Below, piece after piece: positions 13,001-51,900 of a stretch of 64,000 nt of DNA (within the stretch, counting starts at the first letter, position 1; each line of letters opens with the position of its first letter). Under the pieces are notes generated by a model. It was not told where the DNA came from. It worked only from the letters and a program-made list of their open reading frames with translations, and did no database searches. Both the position numbers and the translations under genes were made by a program. The stretch comes from Dromaius novaehollandiae (lineage: Eukaryota > Chordata > Aves > Casuariiformes > Dromaiidae): assembly GCF_036370855.1 (NCBI RefSeq), contig NC_088103.1:10417404-10481403 (forward strand). The letters are read 5' to 3'.

Positions 13001-14273
13001 CTTCAGCTCCAGAACAGAGCTTGCATTTGATATAAAATCTTGCGGGATTGGGCATGAAAGGATGACGACATATTTTGGGCCAAGGGGTAAGAGGCATTGC
13101 CCAGCAAGTATGAAAGAAAACTAAGGCAGCCTCCAGGGAAGAGAGCATCACATCATTAGGGAGGGGACTAGTTTGCCCAGAAACCCTTAGAGAGTAAAGA
13201 GCAGTATCCAGCAAATCCACACATCACAGAATAAGCCAGGGAAAACCTCTCCACCACTATATAGAGCTTTTAATATAACAGCAGTTCTCAAATTTCCCTA
13301 CTGAGTCTCCTTTGGCTAAGCTGCAAGCAGCTTTCTCCAGAAAGCTCCCATCATCCACGGGGAAACGTATGCTGCAACGCCCTCCCTGTTCTCAATTTCC
13401 ACCCTCAAAACTGCTTTCTTTCAGCCCAGCTCTATACACCACGCGCGGTGCTTCAGGAGGGAAAAGCAGACACCAAAAAACAGCAGCATTTTCCGCTCCC
13501 TCAGCAACCTGATGCTCGTGCAGAGGTCAAGGCGTACGTAACACGCTGCTTTTGGTTTTCCAGTTTGTGAAGACGATGGTGGTAGTCGTGATCATTTTTG
13601 CTATCTGCTGGCTGCCTTACCACATATACTTCATCCTGGGGAACTTCAAGGAAGACATCTATCAGCAGAAGTACATTCAGCAGGTTTACCTGGCCATCTT
13701 TCTGCTGGCCATGAGTTCAACGATGTACAATCCCATCATATACTGCTGTCTCAACGAAAGGTGAGTAGCACGCAAGGGAAAAGGAAATCTCAGTCTGTGA
13801 GGGCTTACATCCCTGGAGGTGAGGACAAGTGTGATTTTGGAATGAGGCACGTGTTCCTGGGCCAGGTAGACAAGTTAGTTTATATTCTTCTAGTAACATG
13901 AGATTAGCCACACTTTTTTTTTAAGCCCTGCTTCCAGCCATCACTCTGACCCAAATCCTTTGATTTCAGTAGAAACCTTTTATTTCCCATGGTCATTCAG
14001 AGACAGACCCAGGTCACACATCTGTTCTTTCTCAGTGCAGAGATGCTGATCGTTTTACCATTTAATTTCTCTTACATTTACAGGTTTCGTTCTGGCTTCA
14101 AATTAGCCTTCTGGTGGTGTCCGTGCATAAAAGCAACGAAGAAAGACAAACTTAAACTTACGTCCCCATCCTATTACCAGACGACCCACAGAAAGTTGAA
14201 AACATCGAGTTTCAACACGGAAACGCAATTCAATGAGAAGACGTCATTTACCCTTGCTCGGCTAACGCTCTGA
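6681..14273 (+). CDS. TACR2: TACR2, neurokinin-2 (substance K) receptor, complete, 5 exons, 381 aa
   Basis: This is a class A GPCR for tachykinins, preferring neurokinin A in mammals. It couples through Gq to phospholipase C and acts on the plasma membrane of smooth muscle and neurons. Coding exons are 6681-7087, 10140-10334, 12793-12949, 13564-13760 and 14084-14273 (407, 195, 157, 197, 190 bp), all with GT-AG introns and in-frame joins. Exon lengths 195 and 197 are typical of tachykinin receptor genes. Visible features are N-glycosylation sequons at N8, N11 and N24; TM1 GN (55-56); TM2 LALSD (80-84); C111 and C186 for the extracellular disulfide; CWLPYH (268-273) in TM6; NPIIY (309-313) in TM7; and a cysteine cluster after helix 8 (C331, C333). 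The G-protein motif is ERY (135-137) rather than human DRY. The tail is shorter and unlike the human tail, as is common. NK2 rather than NK1 or NK3 is favoured by close match to human NK2R in TM3-TM7 and by synteny with HK1. Confidence 0.95.
7088..10139 (+). other. TACR2: TACR2 intron 1
   Basis: A 3.05 kb intron from GTAAGA to a pyrimidine-rich acceptor ending CTCTCGCAG. It contains a TATA-type low-complexity patch near 7138-7170 and an A12-type run near 8438. I see no additional exon, RNA gene or recognisable transposon. Confidence 0.85.
10140..10334 (+). CDS. TACR2: TACR2 exon 2 (residues 136-200, part of 201)
   Basis: This 195 bp exon encodes intracellular loop 2 ([14 protein letters not shown]), TM4 ([17 protein letters not shown]) and extracellular loop 2 with the disulfide cysteine C186 (TTKCIVVWP). 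Acceptor CTCTCGCAG and donor GTAAGA are both good. Confidence 0.95.
10335..12792 (+). other. TACR2: TACR2 intron 2
   Basis: A 2.46 kb intron of mixed composition, from GTAAGA to TTTCTTTTTCAG. I see no coding exon or recognisable repeat in it. A GGGAAGGACC word near 12118 recalls CR1 tails, but the flanks do not support it. Confidence 0.85.
12793..12949 (+). CDS. TACR2: TACR2 exon 3 (residues 201-253)
   Basis: Encodes TM5 ([20 protein letters not shown]) and the start of intracellular loop 3, ending in a run of lysines before the donor GTCAGA. The 157 bp length is six bases longer than I recall for human TACR2, in frame, and the extra codons fall in the variable third loop. Confidence 0.94.
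12950..13563 (+). other. TACR2: TACR2 intron 3
   Basis: A 614 bp intron with donor GTCAGA and acceptor GGTTTTCCAG. Nothing else is recognised in it. Confidence 0.85.
13564..13760 (+). CDS. TACR2: TACR2 exon 4 (residues 254-318, part of 319)
   Basis: This 197 bp exon encodes TM6 with FAICWLPYH, extracellular loop 3 ([11 protein letters not shown]) and TM7 ending [10 protein letters not shown]. It is the most conserved exon against human NK2R. The donor is GTGAGT. Confidence 0.95.
13761..14083 (+). other. TACR2: TACR2 intron 4
   Basis: A 323 bp intron, GTGAGT to a TTTACAG acceptor, with no further feature seen. Confidence 0.85.
14084..14273 (+). CDS. TACR2: TACR2 exon 5 (residues 319-381 and stop)
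   Basis: Encodes helix 8 ([13 protein letters not shown]), the palmitoylation-type cysteines C331 and C333, and a Ser/Thr-rich C-terminal tail ending ARLTL before TGA at 14271-14273. The tail is 62 residues and does not align closely to the human tail beyond KKDKLKLT. Confidence 0.92.
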
Positions 14274-15235
14274 TTTTCTTCTCAAGGTTTGGGCTCTAAG
14301 CACATTTTTAGAAGACTGAGGCAGGGTTTTTTTTAAGCAGCTCTCTTCTACAGGACTTTTGTGCAAACGCCAGCAGCATTGGAAGTAGTATAACGTAGTT
14401 CCAAACATCACCAGCTATGGCTGCAAGCTGAGCCCTTCCTGACACTCAGGATCACAGGACGGAACAGAGATTTTGCCCTTAAAGTCAAAACAGCAGCGAT
14501 GCAAACCCCAGGCAGTGTCCACTGGTAGCATTTAAATTACTCTCATCCAGGTGGTGATCTCGTGTTCTCTGTTCCACTGAGATGCTAAAATCTGGCAAAA
14601 TAGCGATGCATCAGCAGTGCTGGGGCACATCCGGACCCCGGGCCGGTTCGGGCAGCCGACTCCACACAGCTCGGCAGCCCTGGGGCAGGCGAGACGCGAG
14701 CGGGACCACCGGCCTGTGCTTACCACAACGGCAAATGCTGAAGCGCCCGGGAGTCTTGAGGCCAGGCTGGAAAGCCTGCCCTGAAACTTGCCTCAGTTCT
14801 GGGATTTTCAGGCCTGCAGTCTTCACCAGCACCATCTCTCATTCACAAAAAGTGAGAAGCCGTTCTTTGAAGAATCACAATCACATGGATTTCCATGACC
14901 TTGGACTAAAATATGACATCATTTTCCTCTTAAACCGCATTCAAGTGGTTCCTCCAACTTTCAATACGCTATTTGCAGCGGTAGCAGCTTGGCTCACCCT
15001 CCCCTGGCTAGAGACCGTCTCCAGCGCAAGGCAAGGGGAGCATGGAGAGCAACCCAGTTCCAGCTCCTGCGCCTCCTCCTCTTGGTCCCAACCACAGCCC
15101 AACCCACAGCTGTCTTGTCCCAGACAGGCTCTTCCTTCTCCCTGCCCAGACTTACCCATCTTCCTCTGCACCATTCTTCTCTGCTCACATAAGGAATAAA
15201 GGCTGACAAGTGCCATGTTCAAAGCCTGAGACATT
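14274..15235 (+). other. TACR2: Probable TACR2 3' UTR
   Basis: Non-coding sequence after the TACR2 stop, up to shortly past a canonical AATAAA at 15195-15200 that is followed by GT-rich sequence. The extent is inferred from that signal only. Confidence 0.45.
15195..15200 (+). terminator. TACR2: Candidate TACR2 polyadenylation signal AATAAA
   Basis: A canonical hexamer about 920 bp after the stop codon, followed within 20 bp by GTGCC and TGTTC. I found no canonical hexamer on the plus strand between the stop and this one. Confidence 0.45.
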
Positions 15236-17857
15236 ACGTGCAGACATGCAAAACAGAAGAAGCTGAAATATAAACATTATATATAATGTAATACAGTTTT
15301 TAATAGTGGTGTGAGAAGTAGCACCCTCCAATCACCCTCACCTTTCATGATAGGCTTGCGTAACATGACAGAGCCATAGCTGGCATAGCGAGAGCTCCTC
15401 TGATCTTCACAACACTCAGTTATTGGAAATATCCCCCTTTACTCTATTACAAATTGTTGCCAGATTTGACTTCTGCAGTAAATTCAGGGCAAAGATTTGT
15501 GACTTGAACTAAAAGAGAGCTCGGGGATATGATTTTCCCAAGTCTGCTTAAACACAGGAATCAGCAGAGACTTATTCTCGCTCCACTTAACAGTATTCTC
15601 CACCTCCCTGGTAGCCCCGGAGAACAACCATGTCCTACTCTTAGGGACCCAACAAATTTGTCTCACTAATGGGAAACAGAGAGCACAGGGCTGTACGCCC
15701 ATAATTTTGAGTTGTTCCAGCAGGCAGCGTCTAGCCCCAATGTGGTCTGGCCACCCTCTTACCCAGGCAGCCGGCTCCTCCCGGGGCAGCCCCGCTGGTG
15801 CCCATGCGCAGGGCACAGGGGAAGCAATTGGGAACGGGCATTTAAAGACAGCCACCACCAAGCCTTTCTTTTAAAGGGACTCAAAGCAACCCGAGAGAGG
15901 GTCTCAGCAAGACGCACATCACTGGGATCAGTCTGGAGGTCGCAAAGATGCCTGGTCCCCAGGAATTGGGGAACCCCTGCGCACTGAGTTCAACACGGCG
16001 TACATGCAAGCGGCACCTTTCCCATCACCAGCTGCTGCAAGCGTAAAGCACCGAAACCCTCCTCCCCGGGATACGACAGCAACCGTGTAACACAGATCGT
16101 TTCAGATGATCTCCCATCGGCATCTCCCATCTGCCCCTCCATCTTAACAGCCAGCCAAGTCCTGCCTTAGATGCCCAAGTCTCCTACTCACTCAGCAGCG
16201 CTGCAGGACCCAAGAAACACGAAGCAGTACAGGCGCAGGGGAGGAAGAGCCAGCCCTCGTCACCGGACAGGCTAGCGTCGCTTGGGTACCAGCACCGTCA
16301 TCCTCGTGGAGCCGTGCAGGTGCCGGCGTTCTCCAGCGGGTCACAGCGCTGGCGCCTTTCCCCACCAGCTTGTTTCCAGGTTGGGTGCAGAAAGCAGAGG
16401 ACGATTTCTTCAGTTTGCGAGCACAGGCAAGCCTTCTGCGAAGGACTCGAGTCGCAGATCCCGAGCAGGCTCTCCGCTAGAAACAGCAACGGTTAAAGCA
16501 AGCAGAGATGCTCTGAGCCCTTGTTAGATACTGCAGCAAGAGAAGGCACACCAAGGCAGACTGCGTTATTTCTTGTGATACACAAAATATATTGCAAGAA
16601 CACCATGTTCCATCAGAAATGAATACAGTTCTTAATATAAATATGGACAGGATTAAATACCACGCTGCAGTTGAAAGCCTCCAGGCCTGTGATAAATCTC
16701 TCCTCCGCACAGCTACTTGTGCTCTAAGCACCAGTGGAGTCCCTGGAGTCACAAAGGAAAAACATTTGAAGGCTCTCATTGCTGTGGCAAAGGAACAAAC
16801 AAAAAGCACAGAACGGGGTTCAGAAGTTCAGAAACACTTTATTTTTGCCTTCTGATTCTTTTAAGGAAAAAAGAAAAGAAAAAAACAAAGTCTGCTTGTT
16901 TTAAAACCCATTCAAAAGGCTTCTGGGAGAACCCCCAGAGGAGCAAGGAGCAGATGACATTACAACAGTAGTATGCAAATGATCTTTTCCCCAGGAAAGA
17001 TAAGATTTTCGTGTTCATGTTAAAGTAATTTCAGTAGCTTAACAATTAAGAGGACTGCGATTTTATTCAGCAAGCCTTAAAGCTTTCAGTGAGACATCTC
17101 AGTTGTTGCTTGGATTACATCGGAGACTTTCTTCAGACAGTTACGGCTTGTGGTTCACTTGTAACAGTTTCCTAGGGGTAAAAGTTAGCTTGAAAATGGA
17201 AAGCCCACCAGGGTCCCCGTAGAAAAGGGCTGCTGTTTCTTATCGAGTACATCCCCTGTGGTCCAGGGTAGGAAAAGTCACGCTGTTACACACAAAAAGT
17301 GACTCCCTGCTCGTTGTTACGAGCTGGATCCAGTAAACAAATCCACCTATGCCAGCATCCCCCATATTCGCAGTCGCACGGGGACCAAGCTTAATTTTCA
17401 CTTCTCGCTCGCCCTCTGTGCTGCGCCCACCCAGGCTCTGCGGCGCCAAGGGCCCCGGATGCAGAAGCACTGCAAGCCCGGGTCCCGAGGGACGGCTCGC
17501 CCCACCTCCGCAAGGACTGCTGAGGGCAGGCGCGGGATTTGCAAAATCCTCAGCCATTAAAACACAACCCCCATCTCCAAAAACTTTCCTCTCATGTTCT
17601 GTCTCTTATTCAGGGTCATTGCGGGTGTTTCGCCGTTGGGAAATGCGAGGCACGGGGGGTCTGGGTGAAATCCCCGCCGTTCGAACCTGACTCTGAATGC
17701 CCAGGAATAAACACGCGCGCGCGAAACCCGGGCGCCGCTGGGATCAGCCGGCGGCTCTCCCTGCACAATAGATATTTCCCGAAGCACTAAGCCGCCGGCC
17801 AGCAGCATCTCTTCTGGAAAGAACCACTAAACACCAGTTAACGCACATCAAAAAAAG
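15236..17857. other. Tail-to-tail interval between TACR2 and HK1
   Basis: About 2.6 kb with no coding exon that I can support. A perfect 16-bp AT palindrome lies at 15274-15289. Depending on which minus-strand polyadenylation signal HK1 uses, the left or right part of this interval belongs to the HK1 3' UTR. Confidence 0.5.
16838..16843 (-). terminator. HK1: Distal candidate HK1 polyadenylation signal (AATAAA)
   Basis: The minus strand reads AATAAA here, about 2.7 kb beyond the HK1 stop. It is one of two candidates; the nearer one is the ATTAAA at 17858-17863. No transcript data are available to choose. Confidence 0.25.
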
Positions 17858-17863
17858 TTTAAT
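17858..17863 (-). terminator. HK1: Proximal candidate HK1 polyadenylation signal (ATTAAA)
   Basis: The minus strand reads AATATTAAAC followed by a T-run and TGATGTGCG, a variant hexamer with a U/GU-rich downstream region. It would give a 3' UTR of about 1.65 kb. Confidence 0.35.
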
Positions 17864-19501
17864 ATTTTCCACAAATACCACGTGACACTAGTACTGTAGC
17901 TACTAGTGTGCAAAGTAAAAAGACTCTCTACCTTTGCAAAACCAGTTAGGCATGCAATTTTTCAGGTAGACACACACTTAAAGCTGCAATGACTGGTTGT
18001 GACTCACATGTTACTTTACGACATCCACGCACAGTGCACCGTAACGCATACTGCAATGTCACCAATGGGTAGGGCAATCCAAATCTGAGGGGGCGCAAAG
18101 AAAACAAACAGGAGGAGCCTGCAAATTTCTGTCTACTTTCTGCAGGAAAAGAGAGGAGGGAAAACCATGCAGAGATCTCAAATTCATTTTTGGTAGAAGA
18201 AGGGGAATTAAATGCTATTGTGGGGTCTCCCTCTTTGCAGAAAGTGGCGTGACTTGCAAATGTTATTTAACTTCTGCCTTCCTAACCTACTTCTCAATTT
18301 AAGTAATATAACTGCTACGTGAATATAACGATGGCATCGACTTGACGGAGGACACGATACACCAAGTGTGTGTAATCTTTGTTGCTGCTTTAGTCCTTGG
18401 AATAGGCTGGGTCTGATTTTGGTTTTGTGGTTTAGTTGGCTTATGCAACTGGTCCTCAAAGCCAAGATGAAAATCAAACCCTCGGATTCCTTTCTCCTCA
18501 TTAACTTTAGCTGTTGTGTTTTGAGTGGCTGCTTGACAGTATTAAAGATTAAAGCTCTGAGTGGAAGCAAATACCCATTTAAGGCGAGAGGAGGAAGGAG
18601 ATAGCGGAGCGGCACTGTGCAGCTGCAGGTTCAGCAGACCGGCAGTAGCAGTGCCCCCATCTATACTAGCAAGAAGAGAGAGAAGATATTTCTACAAGAG
18701 CTCCTAACCAGGGGAGCAGAGCGCAGCCTGCCTCAGGACCACAAATCTACCCATTTCCCCTGCCTGGAGATTTGGATTACCCCAATCGCCACCCACTTCG
18801 TTTTACTCCATAGGGATTTTTTGCCGAAACGTTACAGGTTTTGCTCGGTAACACAACACTATTCACAGAAGCAGTGGGAAATACCGGTGGAACCAGATCT
18901 GTGGGACGAGGGCGTTCACTTTGACCGTGACAAAACAGGAATCAAGGAAGCGAGTAAGTCGCGCTGCCAAGTCCCACTACGGAGATGCACACGTGCACAG
19001 TGCCGACACACCGTAACGTTTCCACAACCACTTTGAACGGAAAGCAGGTAGATGTGCGGGAGGGAGCTGTTGCTTGCCCGTCTCCGAAAGCATAAACCCC
19101 GGGTCGCGTGGTCAGCGTGGCGGCGGTGCGCTCGCCGGGGCCGCGGGAAGAGCACGTTTTGTACGATGCAACGGCAGCTCTCAGTGCACATCCCTTGGGG
19201 GCAATCTCATCTCGGACAACAACCGATTTTTGACGGCTGCAGAAAGTATAGACTGATTTTCAATGACCTACAGATGGGGAAGGTACCAACAAGGTGAATA
19301 AGAAACATGCAGATTGGGGGTCCAGAAACAGGAGATATTAACAGCACACATTCTATCTTGTATCCTATTTATGTCATTAGTTGTATTTTTTTTTTCCCCC
19401 GATAAAGCAGTGAGTTCCGGGTTTTTACCAGTTCGGACTAGGCAGTCGCTGCTTTACGCGAAAGTGCTCACAAGACAGAATCGGGGCCGGGATGGAGGAG
19501 C
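17858..19501 (-). other. HK1: Probable HK1 3' UTR
   Basis: Non-coding sequence downstream of the HK1 stop on the minus strand. Parts, such as 18180-18610, are AT-richer than the surrounding coding region, as is usual for a 3' UTR. The end is uncertain. Confidence 0.4.
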
Positions 19502-48190
<28,689 letters not shown>

Positions 48191-48234
48191 GCTGCCGGCG
48201 GCGGGGCGCACGCAGGGATGCGGCGGCACCAGAC

Positions 48235-48266
48235 GGGACGGGAGGGGACGGGAGGGGACGGGAGGG
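48235..48266 (+). repeat. HK1: 10-bp GGGACGGGAG tandem repeat, G-quadruplex type
   Basis: Three full copies and a partial copy of GGGACGGGAG lie 45-76 bp upstream of the HK1 ATG, with the G-rich strand being the template strand. Seven G-tracts of three or more with short spacers satisfy the usual quadruplex pattern; the sense strand would be i-motif type. Confidence 0.85.
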
Positions 48267-48900
48267 CCGCGCCGCCTGGCAGCGCCTCCCCCGCCGCCGC
48301 CCCTTCCTCCCCCCGCCTCCTCCTCCTTCTCCTCCTCCTCCCCGGCGCCGCTGCGGCTCCGCTGCCGGCGGTTCGGGCCCCGCGGAGACGTTGCTTTGGC
48401 CTCCCGAAGGGGTGGGGGGGGGAGCCTCTCTCCCCCTCCCTTTACATCTGCTTTGACGCAGGGGGAATAAAACAGTTTAAAAAAACCAAAAACTGCAACC
48501 TCTCCACTGGGAAAACCTTTGGGAAAGCGCCAGAAGAGAGGAGGCCGGGCGGTGCCGAGCGAGCCCCAGCCCCGAGGCTGCCTCCTCCTCCTCCTCCTCC
48601 TGCATCCTCCCTCCGCGGCTGCGGCTGCGCCCCGCTACCCGCCTTCGCACCGCGACCTCCCCGCACACGGCGACGAAGGGCCCGCTTAAATCTAGCCCAT
48701 AGGGCGACTGCCCCTCCCAAGCGCCTTGCAAGAGGCAGCGCGGGAGAGGACGAGGCTGGCGCTCTGCTCGTGGGGCTGAAGGCAGGTCCCGGCCCCCGCA
48801 GCCACGACAAGCGGAGGCCCAAGGAAGACACCTTGCGTCGCCCCTTGGCCACCCTCAGCCGGGCCGAACCGCAGCCTTAGCTCTGCGGCCTGCATCGTAC

Positions 48901-51900
48901 ATCGTACGAGGCCCTCCCAGGCGTTGGGGGCTTATGAAAAGCGTCACGTACAGAAGTAGGTGCTCCTTTTTGGAACAGGCTCCGAAAGCCGAGTGCAGCG
49001 CTCGGGTGCCCAGCTGACACGCGGGCATCGCGCGGGGCTGCGCCGCGTCCCATGCCGCCCCTGTGTCCCTCGGCCCCGTCCAGCTGTGCCACCCGGTCCC
49101 TTGCACAAGCCGGTCGAGCCTTCACTGAAACGTAAGGCACGTTTTGGCCCCTCTCCCCCTCCTCTGCTGGTAAAGCCGCGAGTCCCAGCGGAGGCTTATT
49201 CCTGCCTGCGCTCGGGCCATCTGTCACCGGCCAAACCTCGTCCTCCAGCTGAAACCGCTCTTCTCCTCCTCTGCTGTTTGCTTGCTATAAATACACGGGG
49301 CAGTAACCTTATACCCCCCTCAACCTTTGCTTCACTGAGTAAAACAAACCTAGGCATCCTCGCGAAGGAAGCCCTCTGCCTCCCAGGCTTTTTCCATGCT
49401 CGCGCCAGCCTGAATCCACTTCTGAATGCAGCAGCTGACGCTGGATAAATCGGCTCCAGAGCAGGCCAAAACCTCTATGCCCTTCTCCTGCGGGAAGCAC
49501 GTCACCAAGCCCGCTCCCATGAACGAGCGCGAACTTCGGTGCCCACGACCCGCTCCGGCCACGCTCCCGCGGCGCTCTCGCCCGGCCAGCTAAAACCCGG
49601 GAGAAGCTCCGATTCCTTTAAGCTCCTCTCCGACCAAGCGAAAGCAATTCCAGCCATCCCCCCTCGGCTTTCAATGCGTTTGAGGCAGCCAGCGAAAACT
49701 TTGAGAAGTCTGAAGCACTCAGGCTGGTCTGAATAACGCTGGTCTTCGCTTTAACGCGGCTGCTGCCTTAAGCACGTGCACGAGACAGACACGGTTATTC
49801 TCTTCCCTTGCCAAAACGAAGTTAGAAGCGAGATGAAAGCGTTGCCGTGTTGCATCAAGAATCAGTCATGACACCGATCGTTAAGAGGATGTTTGTCTCC
49901 ACCGCCCGCTCGTCCTGGAGCGTAGTTCAAAACTCACCAGGAAAAACTGCTTTCGTTTCTCTTTAGCTGCAAAAAGCAATAACCAAGTTCAAAACGTCAG
50001 TACGCCGGGGCCCTCGGGGCTCTGCGTAATGAAAGAAAAACCACGCACATCACAAACCCCCAAACAAATTAAAGCGTACTCACAAGCAAGAGGTAATTTG
50101 CGTGTTGGAGCTGACAGCAATTAAGGGAGAAGGCATCATGGCTAAACGAGCGTTGCTATTAATTTGATTTGCCTTCAGTTTTTGAGCATGGCATTCAGGC
50201 TGTTTTCGAAAGTTGCTGTCCTTTAAGGCAAATTCCTGGAGGTGAAGTGACCTGCAGCTATTCTGATCATGTTCTGATCCCGTCACCTGGCTTCAGCAAC
50301 GCAGGAGTGTCTCAGCTGATAAAAGTAATTCAGTACACCTGTGTTTCTCTTGCTCTTTGCCTATTTTTACATTAAACATTAAACACTCTGCATCAGACTA
50401 AATTTAGATTTGACTCCTACATACCATGAGGTTTTTTCTTTTTAAATCGTGTCCACTACATAATTTTGATGCACACAATCGCTAAATGCTTTCTACTTTC
50501 ATAAGGAAACAATTGCATTGTAGATGCTTTTTTAAGCATATGATAGAAATTATCATCCACATTGCAAGGTCCTTCCCTTTACGGTACTTAGGGAGAAGTA
50601 GAAGAAAGCATCACCGTTTTTAAGAAGCAGTAATTTCCTAGCTCACGTCTGACTAACGGGAATTTCTAAGTAGCCTTGAAGCTCTTTTTCCAGGAGAGGA
50701 AACAGCACGCTGGCCTGGAAGGAATCACTGCGCATTTGCGCCGAGCTCGGTGCAGAAGCTGCCGAGAAAATCCCCGAGCAGCCCAGGTATCGATTCGACG
50801 AGCACTTTGGCTGCAGGAGGTTAGATGCACGGTGCAGTGTCGCCGTGCCGGGTGAGCAGCAGGCAGGCACTGCTGTTCTCTCCTTGCTCCCGATGGAGAG
50901 ACGTGCTCGGCTGGCAGCGCCTCGAGGGCGCTCGCTCGGTGCCCGGGGAAGGTCACGCAGACGGAGTGGCGTGTCCACCCGTATGGTATTGCCAGGCCTC
51001 CTCCTCCGCAGGTGCAAACTGGCCCTGGCCGTGATGAGAGAGGAGCAGAGGAGGAGGCAAATCCGGCAGAGGAGGAGTGCTGTCTGCCGGCCCCCACGGG
51101 AGAGGAGGCACCGGGCTCGGGGTGGATGGAGCCGCCCCCCTTCCTGGCTCCCCACCTCCAGCGATCAGGCAGTCACCTGCATTTCCTTTCACTTTTTTAA
51201 AGTCGTTGCCAGCCTGCAGCACGAGGGGGCCGCGGAGAACGCGAGCCACGCAAAACCGAGAGATCCCAACCAGAAAGCAGACGAGCAAGAGCCCGAAACA
51301 CATGGCCTGCCAAAAAAGCCCCGCTATTTGGGAGGCGATTGGTGTTTTAAACCTCCTAGTGATGGTAAACCGGGGGCAAACTGATTACTCCCCCTTTAGC
51401 TATCTGCACCTCCAATACCTACGGCGTGCACAAGCGTAACGTTTGCGAGCACGCCAGCCGCGTTCCCGGCGAGAAGCGGAGCCGTTCGCAGCATGGGCCA
51501 AGCTGCGCCCCAAGGGCCCCAGCCCCCCGTCCAGCTCCTCCCGGGCTCGGGGAAGGGACGGAACAGAGCCCCTGGGCATCACCGCGGCCTGCGCAGAGAA
51601 GGGTCGCCGCGCTCGCAGGGTGCAAGAGGCGGCGGAGCCGACGCGCCGGTGCCCTCCCGGGGCCGAGCCCGAGCGGCAGCCGGACTCCCGGGGCTGAAGC
51701 AGCCCCTGCTGGCCGAAGGCGAGGAGCCGGCTGAGGCGGCGTTGCCTGCCGCTGCTGCGGGCACCGCCGGACCCGGCCCCCCGGCCTGGTGCCTCGCCGG
51801 CGCCTCTCGCTCGCGGCCTGAACGGGGCAACCCGGCCAGAGAGCCCCTCGCCACCGCGCCACGGCAGCAGCTGCAGGATCACCTGAACGTTCGCCCTTCA

